DNA from: CAYMEK01 sp964389305
GTDB lineage: Bacteria > Spirochaetota > Spirochaetia > SZUA-6 > DRHE01
Length of the DNA: 64,000 nt
NCBI GenBank assembly: GCA_964389305.1
Contig: CAYMEK010000020.1
Location: forward strand, 1-64,000
Reading direction: 5' to 3'
The position numbers and the translations under genes are program-made. The notes under the pieces are model-generated. The model was not told the origin of the DNA and ran no database searches. It saw only the letters and a list, made by a program, of their open reading frames with translations. Shown here one piece after another: positions 41,893-49,565 of the stretch (the stretch's first letter is position 1; every line of letters starts with the position of its first letter).

Positions 41893-43005
41893 GTGCGGAG
41901 GATCCTGCTGCCGATCCTGCTCCTGAGCCTGTTCCAGTACGGATTGAGCGGCCTGGACGAATCCCCGGGGCTTGAGTCCCCTCCGGTAGAATCCTCACCG
42001 CTTGGCTCGGCTGCAGGCGGGCAGGTTCGAGGGGCCGTGAACGTCTACCTGCATGACTCCGCCCTGCTGGAAGGAGACAGCTACACTCTGGGTGAGGTGG
42101 CCGCACTGCAGAGTTCGGATCCGAGCCGCTCGGCAACTCTGGCCGCTGTTCCTCTTGGTTCAACCCCGAAGCGCCTGACTCTTCTCCCCGCCCGGGTCAT
42201 CCGGGAGCGGCTGGCTCCCGTCGTAGAGGGGCAGGTGTTCGTAATCGGAGGGCGGGTGGCGCTGCTCCCCAGAGCGGCGGTACCGGAAGGCCAGGAGCGG
42301 TTCTTCGCCAACCTGCTTTCTTTTATCGATCGCGGGGATCCGGGCAAAGACGGAAGGATCGAGCTGGAGTTGTTGAGCACGCCCACGGTGCCTTCCTCTG
42401 CAGCAAGCCTGCTCGCGCCCGGCTGGCAAGACCGGGTGGTATTCGAACTCGGTGGCTCCGCCGAGGGCCGGTGGCTCCGGCCGGGCGGCAGTGAGCGCCG
42501 GCTGCCGGCCGGGCGAATGGAAGTGTCCTATCGCCTGCTGAGCCCGGGCGCAGCGGCGCCGTCGGGTTACCCGGCGAGGGAGCAGCCAGGCGGTTCCTTC
42601 CGGGTCTGGCTCCACCGATTTGTGCCTGTGGCCAGGGCCAAAACGAACCTGCCTTCCGGCTATGTCCTGAATGAAGAGGTTGTCCTGTTTTCCGAAGAGG
42701 ACCTCTCCCTGCTGCCGGGAGGGTATCTGACGAGAAGCGTACCTCTGGAGAGCTACCGGACTGCCGCTCCGATAGCCGGGGGAGCCATGATCGAGATCAA
42801 CCGCCTGCAGCGCAACCTGGCGGTAAGGGCGGGGGACCGGATTATGATTGTGTTTGCCCGGCCGGGGCTGTCCGTCAGCCTGCCGGGGAGGGCCCTGCGG
42901 TCGGGAAGTGCCGGCGATATCGTGGAGGTGCGTCCGGAGAGGGCGGCAAAACGCTTTCAGGGCCGGGTGGCCTCGGAGGGGGAGGTGCTGGTTGAAGACT
43001 TCTAG
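41893..43005 (+). CDS. flgA: Flagellar P-ring assembly chaperone FlgA
   Basis: 370 residues starting at GTG 41893 with an export signal (residues 1-20). The first half contains a FlgA-like region (LHDSALLEGDSYTLGEVAAL near 55-75). The C-terminal half has an SAF-type domain: VPVARAKTNLPSGYVLNEEV near 240-260, the conserved R-x-PL-like RSVPLESYRT, and GDRIMIVFARPGLSVSLPGR. FlgA brings FlgI into a ring around the rod in the periplasm. At 370 residues it is longer than the enterobacterial protein (about 220), with a Pro/Gly-rich spacer. flgI starts before this gene ends. Confidence 0.88.
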   Translation: MRRILLPILLLSLFQYGLSGLDESPGLESPPVESSPLGSAAGGQVRGAVNVYLHDSALLEGDSYTLGEVAALQSSDPSRSATLAAVPLGSTPKRLTLLPARVIRERLAPVVEGQVFVIGGRVALLPRAAVPEGQERFFANLLSFIDRGDPGKDGRIELELLSTPTVPSSAASLLAPGWQDRVVFELGGSAEGRWLRPGGSERRLPAGRMEVSYRLLSPGAAAPSGYPAREQPGGSFRVWLHRFVPVARAKTNLPSGYVLNEEVVLFSEEDLSLLPGGYLTRSVPLESYRTAAPIAGGAMIEINRLQRNLAVRAGDRIMIVFARPGLSVSLPGRALRSGSAGDIVEVRPERAAKRFQGRVASEGEVLVEDF

Positions 43006-44029
43006 GCTCTCTTTTACCTTCCTGTTTCTGCTCGTCGGTTTCCTGGTTTCGGCCGCGCCCACGGTGCGGATCAAGGACATCGCCTATCTCAGAGGAGTAC
43101 GGGAGAATCAGCTGGTCGGTATCGGCCTGGTCACCGGCCTGGCCGGTCGAGGGGATTCTTCCAACTCGGAGTTGCTCAAGAGCGCCATCGCCAACCTGGT
43201 CGCCAATTTCGGGTTTCGTATCGATGCGGCTGATGTACGCAGCAGGAACTGCGCAGTGGTTTCGGTGAGCTGCGAGCTGCCTCCCTTCGTGCGTACGGGA
43301 GAAGCGGTGGATGTGCTGGTTTCGAGCATCGGTGACGCCCGCAGCCTGGTAGGCGGCATCCTCCTGCAGACCCCTTTGAAAGCCGCCAACGGTAAGGTAT
43401 ACGGACTGGCTCAGGGGCAGATCTTCACGACCGTCTCTGCCTCAGGCGGCAGCCAGAACACCGTCGGAACCGTACCGAGAGGAGCGATCATCGAGCAGGA
43501 CGTACTTTCCGAGTTCGTGGCTGAAAACGCGGTATCGGTGGTTCTTCGTCACCCGGATTTCGTTACCGCCAACACGGTAGCAACGGCGATACGCCAGAGC
43601 TATCCGGACATCGCACTCCAGGCCGTGGATGCCGCCCTGGTAGAGGTGAAGATTCCGGTGGACCGGCGGCAAGACCCGGTAGGCTTCATTGCGGAGCTCG
43701 AATCCATTGAAATCACTCCGGAGCAGTCAAACCGGGTGGTGATCGACTCCACCTCCGGAGTAATCATTTTCGGTGAGCGGGTGCGGATTGGCAAAGTAGC
43801 CGTATCCTACCGGGACATCTCCGTAAACGTAGGTCCGTTTGGGCGTACTGCAGGCGGTCTCTTGGACGGGCAGACGGCGGAGCAGAATTTCACTTTCGAG
43901 GAGACTACTACCGTCGAGGACCTGGTGGAGACTCTGCGTGCCATCGGGTTGGATACTGAGATGATTATTCCGATCATCAAGGCGATCGACAGGGCCGGCT
44001 CGTTGTACGGGACCCTGATCATAATGTAA
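42992..44029 (+). CDS. flgI: Flagellar P-ring protein FlgI
   Basis: 345 residues from a TTG at 42992, chosen because GGAGG is six nt upstream and a signal peptide follows (LKTSRLSFTFLFLLVGFLVS). The mature protein begins APTVRIKDIAYLRGVRENQL, and LVGIGLVTGLAGRGDSSNSE and NLVANFGF are FlgI signatures. The C-terminus TVEDLVETLRAIGLDTEMII also fits. It overlaps flgA by 14 nt. FlgI forms the peptidoglycan-level ring; spirochaetes keep the gene although their flagella stay in the periplasm. Confidence 0.94.
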   Translation: MKTSRLSFTFLFLLVGFLVSAAPTVRIKDIAYLRGVRENQLVGIGLVTGLAGRGDSSNSELLKSAIANLVANFGFRIDAADVRSRNCAVVSVSCELPPFVRTGEAVDVLVSSIGDARSLVGGILLQTPLKAANGKVYGLAQGQIFTTVSASGGSQNTVGTVPRGAIIEQDVLSEFVAENAVSVVLRHPDFVTANTVATAIRQSYPDIALQAVDAALVEVKIPVDRRQDPVGFIAELESIEITPEQSNRVVIDSTSGVIIFGERVRIGKVAVSYRDISVNVGPFGRTAGGLLDGQTAEQNFTFEETTTVEDLVETLRAIGLDTEMIIPIIKAIDRAGSLYGTLIIM

Positions 44030-44039
44030 GGATCGAGAC

Positions 44040-44375
44040 GTGGAGATATCCGATATTCCCTATCAACCCTACCTGCCAAACCGGCAGCTTCCCCGGGTAG
44101 GCACTCCGGGCTCGCCGGCTTCCGGCCGGAGTCCTGTGGAAAAGAACAGCAAGCTGTACCGGGTTTCCGTGGAATTCGAAGCCATCTTCATCAAGCAGAT
44201 GCTGAACGTGATGCGGAAATCCGTAGTCAAGACAGGGCTGTTGGACGGTGGTCTGGCGGAGGAGTTCTTCGAGGACATGCTTTACGACGAGTATGCCAAG
44301 AAGATGGCTAAAAACGGCAGCTTTGGCCTGGCCGACATGATCTATCGGCAGCTTACTAGCCGGGATAGCTCGTAA
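44040..44375 (+). CDS. flgJ: Rod-binding protein, FlgJ N-terminal domain type
   Basis: 111 residues starting at GTG 44040 with AAGGA upstream. Residues about 40-105 match the FlgJ rod-binding domain: VEFEAIFIKQMLNVMRKSVV, then LAEEFFEDMLYDEYAKKMAK and GLADMIYRQL. The muramidase half of enterobacterial FlgJ is absent, as is usual outside proteobacteria. The M23 enzyme at 12725-13708 is one candidate for the missing wall-cutting role, but this is inference. It ends the flgFGAIJ operon. Confidence 0.9.
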   Translation: MEISDIPYQPYLPNRQLPRVGTPGSPASGRSPVEKNSKLYRVSVEFEAIFIKQMLNVMRKSVVKTGLLDGGLAEEFFEDMLYDEYAKKMAKNGSFGLADMIYRQLTSRDSS

Positions 44376-44561
44376 AACCGGAGATTCCGGGGCGGAAGAA
44401 GGCCTCCCGGAAGGCCGCATGGTGAATACTTTTGTACAACCAAATTGGTAAGAATGTGCTAAAAAGTATACACATTTTTTTACCTTTTGCGACTCGCATT
44501 GATCTCATTATCTAAATTGTTATCTTATAAATAAATATTATGTATAGCCTGCTTAACCGGC

Positions 44562-44579
44562 TTGGCACGTTTCTTGCTG
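44562..44579 (+). promoter_or_regulatory. Sigma-54 promoter of the RpoS-like sigma gene
   Basis: TTGGCACG at 44562-44569, four bases, then TTGCTG at 44574-44579. This is the minus 24/minus 12 element with the invariant GG (44564-44565) and GC (44576-44577) exactly 10 bases apart. The predicted start is near 44588, 14 nt before the ATG, with AGGAG in between. The upstream 44420-44560 is AT-rich and could bind an enhancer protein. Confidence 0.88.
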
Positions 44580-44601
44580 TATTATAGAGTAGGAGTAGGC
44601 A

Positions 44602-45447
44602 ATGGCGAAGACCGAGGACAGCCTGAACAGCAAAGAAGATGCCCTGCGCGCCTATTTCGCCCAGATCAAGAAGAACCGCCTGTTGACCTTCGATGAGGAG
44701 CTGGAGCTGTCCCGCAGGATACTCCAGGGCGACGATGCCGCCCGCCGGAGGCTCATCGAAGCAAATCTGCGCTTGGTCGTACGGATCGCCAAGAAGTACA
44801 TGACCCGTGACGTTTCCCTCCTCGATCTCATCCAGGAGGGCAACCTGGGCTTGATAAAGGCCGCCTCCAAGTACGACTACAGGAAGCACGTACGTTTCAG
44901 CACCTATGCCTCCTGGTGGATCAAGCAGGCGATCGTACGCTCCCTATCCAATAAGCGTAGAGTGATACGCCTGCCCCACAGGAAAGAGGAGAAGCTGCGC
45001 AAGATCAATAAAGCGTACAACTCCCTTTCCCAGGTGTTGAAGCGCACCCCGAATATAGAGGAAATCGCCGCCGAGCTGGGTCTCAAGAAACGTGAGGTGG
45101 AAACCATCGTGCAGCTCTCCAACGCCGTAATTTCCCTTGACGGGCCAACGCAGGAGGACAGCGGCACGCTCCAGGACATGATCGAGGACAATTCCTTCGT
45201 CCCCGACCGGGAGCTGCTGAAGCAAAACCTGAGAGAGCGGACCTTGAAGTTCCTCGAGTCCCTGATGGAAAAGGAAAAGCAGATCCTGCTGTACCGTTTT
45301 GCCTTTTACGGGGGCAAGAAGTACACGCTCAAGAGGATCGGCGACGAGATGGGTATCTCTCCCGAAACGGTCAGGCAGATCGAAATACGGGCTCTGAAGA
45401 AGCTCAAAGAGAGCGCTCAGGAGCTCCGCGAGTTTGTGTGCACCTGA
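44602..45447 (+). CDS. rpoS: RpoS-like alternative sigma-70 family factor
   Basis: 281 residues with regions 1.2 to 4.2. Region 2 is LRLVVRIAKKYMTRDVSLLD with DLIQEGNLGLIKAASKYDY and FSTYASWWIKQAI; region 3 has TPNIEEIAAELGLKKREVET; region 4 has TLKRIGDEMGISPETVRQIE (helix-turn-helix). Region 1.1 is missing, so it is a group 2 or 3 factor. Its length, the sigma-54 promoter and its place right after flgI/flgJ favour RpoS, because Borrelia rpoS follows flhO-flgG-flgA-flgI. It is expected to redirect RNA polymerase to a regulon under stress or environmental change. Confidence 0.85.
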   Translation: MAKTEDSLNSKEDALRAYFAQIKKNRLLTFDEELELSRRILQGDDAARRRLIEANLRLVVRIAKKYMTRDVSLLDLIQEGNLGLIKAASKYDYRKHVRFSTYASWWIKQAIVRSLSNKRRVIRLPHRKEEKLRKINKAYNSLSQVLKRTPNIEEIAAELGLKKREVETIVQLSNAVISLDGPTQEDSGTLQDMIEDNSFVPDRELLKQNLRERTLKFLESLMEKEKQILLYRFAFYGGKKYTLKRIGDEMGISPETVRQIEIRALKKLKESAQELREFVCT

Positions 45448-45468
45448 TTTCCCTTAGGGGTGCGGCTC

Positions 45469-45496
45469 TTGACCAGCCCCATACCTTATATACAAT
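45469..45496 (+). promoter_or_regulatory. Sigma-70 type promoter before the 45504 gene
   Basis: TTGACC at 45469-45474, 16-nt spacer, TACAAT at 45491-45496. The expected transcription start is about 45503, one base before the ATG, and there is no Shine-Dalgarno sequence in TTTAGCTC before it. The message may be leaderless. Confidence 0.5.
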
Positions 45497-45503
45497 TTAG
45501 CTC

Positions 45504-46448
45504 ATGCCCAGAGGCAGAAAATCCCGACAGAAGTCAGCCGAAAGCCGTCTGAAGCGTGCCGTAGTGCTTTTGGTGCTGATAGCCGTCTCGCTGGCGGCCA
45601 TCCTGCTGCTGCTGCCGGAGCGCGGGACCGGACCTGGACCGGCGGCCTCCGGGACAGGCGGGCAGCCTGCCCCGGAACAGCGAGCTGGAGGCGAGCAGCC
45701 GCAGCAGGAAGTTCAACCCCGAAGAGAAGCCGGGCCGCAGGTCTCGGGGCGCAGGGAGCGTGTGCTGCGTAAGGCCAGGATCGCCGTGCTGATCGATGAT
45801 GCAGGCTACAGCCTCGATGCCATTCGACCTTTTCTGGAGTTACCGCAGCCGATTGCCTTTTCGATCCTGCCCAATCTGCCCTACAGCAGCGAATGCGCCC
45901 GCCGGATAGCCGCCGCCGGCAAGGAGCTGCTCCTGCACCTGCCCATGGAGGCAGTAGAAGGAAACGACCCTGGACCGGGCGCGATCCTGACTTCCCAGGA
46001 CGATGAGGAGATCCGACGGCTGCTCGAGCAAAACCTGGCCCAGGTTCCCGGGGCAGTCGGCGTGAACAACCATATGGGCTCCAAGGCCACGGCGGACGAA
46101 CGGGTTATGAACGCGGTGATGAGGTATCTGAAAGGCCGGGGCGTCTTTTTTCTCGACAGCCGGACAACGCCAAAATCCGTAGCCAGAGCATCGGCAAGCC
46201 GTTACTCGGTCCCCTTTATCGAGCGGAGTGTGTTTCTGGACAACGATCCTCAGGCCGACTGCATACTGAATGCATTGGAAAAAGGAGTCCGGCTTGCCAG
46301 TAGAGACGGACAGGCAGTGCTGATCGGCCACGTCCAAAACCCTCAGATCGTAGACGTGCTGGAGGAGTTCCTGGCTCACCCGGAGGCCGCCGGGGTGGAG
46401 ATCAGCCCGCTGACCGCCTTGATCCAGAACGGGGAGGCGAGGCCGTGA
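45504..46448 (+). CDS. Divergent polysaccharide deacetylase-like protein (YibQ/DUF610)
   Basis: 314 residues. A basic N-terminus and one membrane anchor at about 17-36 are followed by a Pro/Gln/Gly-rich linker (about 40-85), then the domain at about 95-310. Motifs are AVLIDDAGYSLDAI, FSILPNLPYSSECA, LLLHLPMEA and VGVNNHMGSKATAD, with FFLDSRTTP further on, typical of the divergent deacetylase family. The domain faces the periplasm and may act on an envelope sugar. It overlaps tsaD by 4 nt, an arrangement without obvious functional logic. Confidence 0.85.
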   Translation: MPRGRKSRQKSAESRLKRAVVLLVLIAVSLAAILLLLPERGTGPGPAASGTGGQPAPEQRAGGEQPQQEVQPRREAGPQVSGRRERVLRKARIAVLIDDAGYSLDAIRPFLELPQPIAFSILPNLPYSSECARRIAAAGKELLLHLPMEAVEGNDPGPGAILTSQDDEEIRRLLEQNLAQVPGAVGVNNHMGSKATADERVMNAVMRYLKGRGVFFLDSRTTPKSVARASASRYSVPFIERSVFLDNDPQADCILNALEKGVRLASRDGQAVLIGHVQNPQIVDVLEEFLAHPEAAGVEISPLTALIQNGEARP

Positions 46449-47458
46449 CTGTCCTGGGTGTGGAGTCTTCCTGCGATGAATGCGCCGCCTCGGTTGTGGT
46501 GGACGGACGGGATGTCTTAAGCAGCGTGATCGCCTCCCAAATCGAAGATCATCGTCCTTTCTACGGCGTGGTTCCTGAAATCGCCTCCCGCCGGCACATC
46601 GAGACGATCCAGACGGTCGTGCGGCAGGCCTTGGAGGAGGCCGGCAGGAGCGCCGCGAAGATAGACGGTCTGGCGGTAACCTTTCGACCCGGGTTGATCG
46701 GCTCGCTTTTGGTCGGGCTGTCTTTTGTAAAGGGGATGGCCTATGCCCTGGCAAAACCTTTCGTGGGGGTGGATCACATTCTGGCGCATCTGTATGCTCC
46801 CCATCTGGAGCGAATGATTCCTTATCCCTACCTTGGTCTGCTCGTTTCCGGCGGCCATACTCTCATTGCCCGCGTCGAGAGCTTCGACAGCATTGAGGTG
46901 CTGGGCACGACGATCGATGACGCCTGCGGAGAGGCTTTCGACAAGGTTGCCAAGCACTACGACCTCGGTTATCCGGGCGGTGTGGCCATCGACAGGCTAG
47001 CCGCCCAGGGATCTGCGGAAGCGTTCCGCTTCCCGTGGCCTTCTCTGCATAAGGGCGAGCATTCCTTCGACGTATCCTACTCGGGTCTGAAGACCGCCGC
47101 TGTCAACCAGCTCGACCAGTTCTGGAACCGGAAGTTCGAGAAGAGCAAGGAGAACATCGCCGCCGCCTTTCAAGCTGCGGCCATCGATATCCTGGTGGAC
47201 AGGGTGCTCAAGGCCGCCAGCCGGACAGGACTTACTACCATCGTAGCCGGAGGCGGTGTGGCGGCCAACAGCTACCTGCGGAAACGGCTCCGGGAGCGCC
47301 GAGATGTGCAGGTCATTTTTCCCGCCGTCGAGCTGTGCACGGACAATGCCGCCATGGTAGCAGGACTGGGCTGCCGGCTCCTGCTGTCGGGCCGGCGTTC
47401 GGGCCTCGATCTCACCGCCAGCGCCCGGGTCGCAGGGCTGCGCAGGCTATACCCCTGA
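46445..47458 (+). CDS. tsaD: tRNA threonylcarbamoyladenosine transferase TsaD
   Basis: 337 residues, start GTG 46445. Features include VLGVESSCDECAASVV at the start, the metal-site HILAHLYAPH (two His, near 115), LLVSGGHT near 138, GTTIDDACGEAFDKVAK near 160, and VAGGGVAANSYLR near 265. It transfers threonylcarbamoyl to A37 of ANN-reading tRNAs with TsaB, TsaE and TsaC. The usual GPG in the T-x-G-P-G-L loop reads TFRPGLIGSL, so Gly is replaced by Arg. Confidence 0.94.
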   Translation: MTVLGVESSCDECAASVVVDGRDVLSSVIASQIEDHRPFYGVVPEIASRRHIETIQTVVRQALEEAGRSAAKIDGLAVTFRPGLIGSLLVGLSFVKGMAYALAKPFVGVDHILAHLYAPHLERMIPYPYLGLLVSGGHTLIARVESFDSIEVLGTTIDDACGEAFDKVAKHYDLGYPGGVAIDRLAAQGSAEAFRFPWPSLHKGEHSFDVSYSGLKTAAVNQLDQFWNRKFEKSKENIAAAFQAAAIDILVDRVLKAASRTGLTTIVAGGGVAANSYLRKRLRERRDVQVIFPAVELCTDNAAMVAGLGCRLLLSGRRSGLDLTASARVAGLRRLYP

Positions 47459-47470
47459 GCCGGCGTAGTA

Positions 47471-47502
47471 TTGACCGGGGCTCGGCATCCATAATAGGAT
47501 GC
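47471..47502 (+). promoter_or_regulatory. Possible promoter with overlapping palindrome
   Basis: TTGACC at 47471-47476 and TAGGAT at 47495-47500 with an 18-nt spacer. The perfect hexamer palindrome GCATCC (47485-47490) / GGATGC (47497-47502) around ATAATA overlaps the spacer and minus 10, so it could be an operator or a hairpin. The ribosome site GGGAGGAG follows. Confidence 0.4.
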
Positions 47503-47524
47503 TCAGCGGGAGGAGAGTCGATCC

Positions 47525-47965
47525 ATGTACCGCGCAGCCATCGTTTTTGCCCCTGCGGAGGGACCGGTGCGCCGGCTTGCCGGCCGACTGGAAGAACAGC
47601 TCGCCAAGGACAGCTTCAAGGTTACGGTCAAAGAGGCTTCCCGGGCTCATATGCCTGACCTAGCCGCCGCCGATCTGATTCTGCTCGGAGCGGCGGCCGA
47701 AGGCCGGGAGGCTATCCCCGCCGATTTCACGGAGATCGTTCGCGCCCTGGCCGGAATAAGCCTGGCGGGAAGAGTGGTGGGCGTATTTGCATTGAACAGC
47801 GAACCCACGCTGGAGGCTTTCAGGCAGGCCCTCAAGGACTGCGAGCTGAAACTGTCAGACGGGAATTTCATCAACCTGGGCAGCGCGGAGCCGCAGCCGT
47901 CGCAGCTCCAAGGCTGGACGGATTCTCTGATCGGTGAGCTGGAAGAGGCAGCTCGTGGTCGTTGA
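47525..47965 (+). CDS. Flavodoxin-like fold protein
   Basis: 146 residues with GGGAGGAG before the ATG. The pattern is an alternating alpha/beta flavodoxin-like fold: a first strand AAIVFAP, strand ADLILLGAAAEG near 55, and the helix-strand SLAGRVVGVFALNSEPTL near 80-97. The usual T/S-x-T-G-N phosphate loop of flavodoxins is replaced by AEGPVRR, so FMN binding is doubtful. It overlaps apt by about 11 nt. Function is unknown. Confidence 0.6.
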   Translation: MYRAAIVFAPAEGPVRRLAGRLEEQLAKDSFKVTVKEASRAHMPDLAAADLILLGAAAEGREAIPADFTEIVRALAGISLAGRVVGVFALNSEPTLEAFRQALKDCELKLSDGNFINLGSAEPQPSQLQGWTDSLIGELEEAARGR

Positions 47966-48488
47966 GTACGACCTCGACCGGGCCATCCGCAAGGTCCCTG
48001 ATTTCCCAAAACCGGGCGTCCTGTTTTACGATATCACCAGTATCCTCACCAATCCCGAGGCCTTTCACTACTGCGTGGAGCGGATTCTCGAGCGCTATGC
48101 CGATGCAGGCCTGAATGCTGTGGCGGCCATTGAGTCGCGGGGGTTCGTCTTCGCCGCGCCGGCCGCCCTGGCGATGAAGGTCCCCTTGATCCTGATGCGT
48201 AAGAAGGGAAAATTGCCCGGCGAGACCTACAGCGCACCCTATTCGCTGGAGTACGGGGAGGATGCGATCGAGGTCCACAAGGCGGACGTCCTTCCCGGTC
48301 AAAGGGTGCTTTTGATCGACGACCTGATTGCGACCGGCGGAACCTTGAAGGCGGCCGCCGGACTGCTGCGCAGCGCCGGGGCCGAGGTGATCGGCATATT
48401 TGCCGTGGTGGGGCTCCCTTTTCTCAAGTACGCTCAGATGCTCCAGGAATACAATGTGCATACCCTGATCCAGTATCACGGGGAGTGA
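47955..48488 (+). CDS. apt: Adenine phosphoribosyltransferase
   Basis: 177 residues if GTG 47955 is used (AGAGG just upstream); GTG 47934 would add seven residues. Signatures are VPDFPKPGVLFYDITSILTN, AAIESRGFVFAAPAALAM, LMRKKGKLPGETYSAPYSLE and the PRPP-binding loop VLLIDDLIATGGTLKAA. It salvages adenine with PRPP to form AMP. The overlap with the flavodoxin-like gene implies shared transcription. It is convergent with hypE, 10 nt away. Confidence 0.93.
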   Translation: MVVEYDLDRAIRKVPDFPKPGVLFYDITSILTNPEAFHYCVERILERYADAGLNAVAAIESRGFVFAAPAALAMKVPLILMRKKGKLPGETYSAPYSLEYGEDAIEVHKADVLPGQRVLLIDDLIATGGTLKAAAGLLRSAGAEVIGIFAVVGLPFLKYAQMLQEYNVHTLIQYHGE

Positions 48489-48497
48489 TCGCCGTTT

Positions 48498-49565
48498 TCA
48501 GCAGATACGCGGAAGCAGCAAGCCGCGGGGCAGATCCAGGACGCGTTTTCCGCCCACCGCCGTTTCCAGAATGACCTTTTGCGGGTATCTGGAGCCGACC
48601 GTACCTATCTCGCAAGCCTGGCGGCCGGATTCAAAGGTTCGCAGCATCTCCAGCGCCCGGCTGGAGGATCGGGGCGAGACCACTGCGGCCAGGACCCCTT
48701 CGTTGGCGATTTCCAGGGGACTCAGCCCGAGCAGATCCGCCGCTGCGGCTACCCTGCCCGAAACCGGGAAAGAGGTTTCGATCACCTCTATCCCCACCCC
48801 GGCGGGGCCGCCCAGAGCAATCTCGTTGAGCACCGCCGCCACGCCGCCGCGGGTGGCGTCCCGCATGACCCGAAGATCTTCACCGAGAGAGTAGAGGGCC
48901 TCACAGAGCGGAAACAGGTTGGCGCAGTCAGAACGCAGGGATGAGGCTACTTTCAACCGCTCCCTGGCCGCCAAAACGGTCAGACCGTGAGCGCCGATCG
49001 GCCCCGAGATGATCACCCGATCGTCGGGACGGAGGTTGCGGGTCGACAGGCGGTGGTCGCCCAGAGCTTCGCCGACGCCGGCCGTGTTGATGAAAATGCC
49101 GCCTCCCTTTCCGGCAGGAACGACCTTGGTGTCCCCGGTAATCACCTTGACTCCGGCCCGCAGGGCTGCGGCTCGGATCGAATCCAGGGCCCGCCGGAAG
49201 TCCGCCAGGGGAAAGCCCTCCTCGAGCACGACGCCGGCGGTAAGATACCGCGGCCGGGCTCCGCATACGGCCAGGTCATTGCAGGTGCCAAACACCGCCA
49301 GGATGCCGATGTCGCCTCCGGGGAAGAAGGGCGGATCCACCACATAGGTATCGGTAGTGAGAAAAGCCCTGCCCCGGATCTCGAACGCCGAGGAGTCGCT
49401 CAGCTCGGGGTACTCGGCGTCCTCAAAGAGAGGATAGATTACTTCCTCGGTGAGCCGGCGGGACAGGGCTCCTCCGCTGCCGTGCTCGAGGCTGATCCGC
49501 TGCTCGCTGTCCTGCGCCCGGCCGCTGTAAGGACCGCCGTCCCCCGGACCCGTCCGGTCTGTCAC
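48498..49565 (-). CDS. hypE: Hydrogenase maturation factor HypE
   Basis: 355 residues from GTG 49565, which overlaps the hypD stop. The frame is open to 50105 but that part is antisense to hypD. Typical features are LEHGSGGALSRRL at the start, SDSSAFEI, TTDTYVVDPPFFPGGDIG, GDTKVVPAGKGGGIFINTAG, MRDATRGGVAAVLNEIA, and the C-terminus ends in LLLPRIC, where the final Cys is carbamoylated by HypF and dehydrated to thiocyanate. It prepares the cyanide ligands of [NiFe]-hydrogenase with HypF, HypC and HypD. Confidence 0.94.
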   Translation of the reverse strand: MTDRTGPGDGGPYSGRAQDSEQRISLEHGSGGALSRRLTEEVIYPLFEDAEYPELSDSSAFEIRGRAFLTTDTYVVDPPFFPGGDIGILAVFGTCNDLAVCGARPRYLTAGVVLEEGFPLADFRRALDSIRAAALRAGVKVITGDTKVVPAGKGGGIFINTAGVGEALGDHRLSTRNLRPDDRVIISGPIGAHGLTVLAARERLKVASSLRSDCANLFPLCEALYSLGEDLRVMRDATRGGVAAVLNEIALGGPAGVGIEVIETSFPVSGRVAAAADLLGLSPLEIANEGVLAAVVSPRSSSRALEMLRTFESGRQACEIGTVGSRYPQKVILETAVGGKRVLDLPRGLLLPRIC

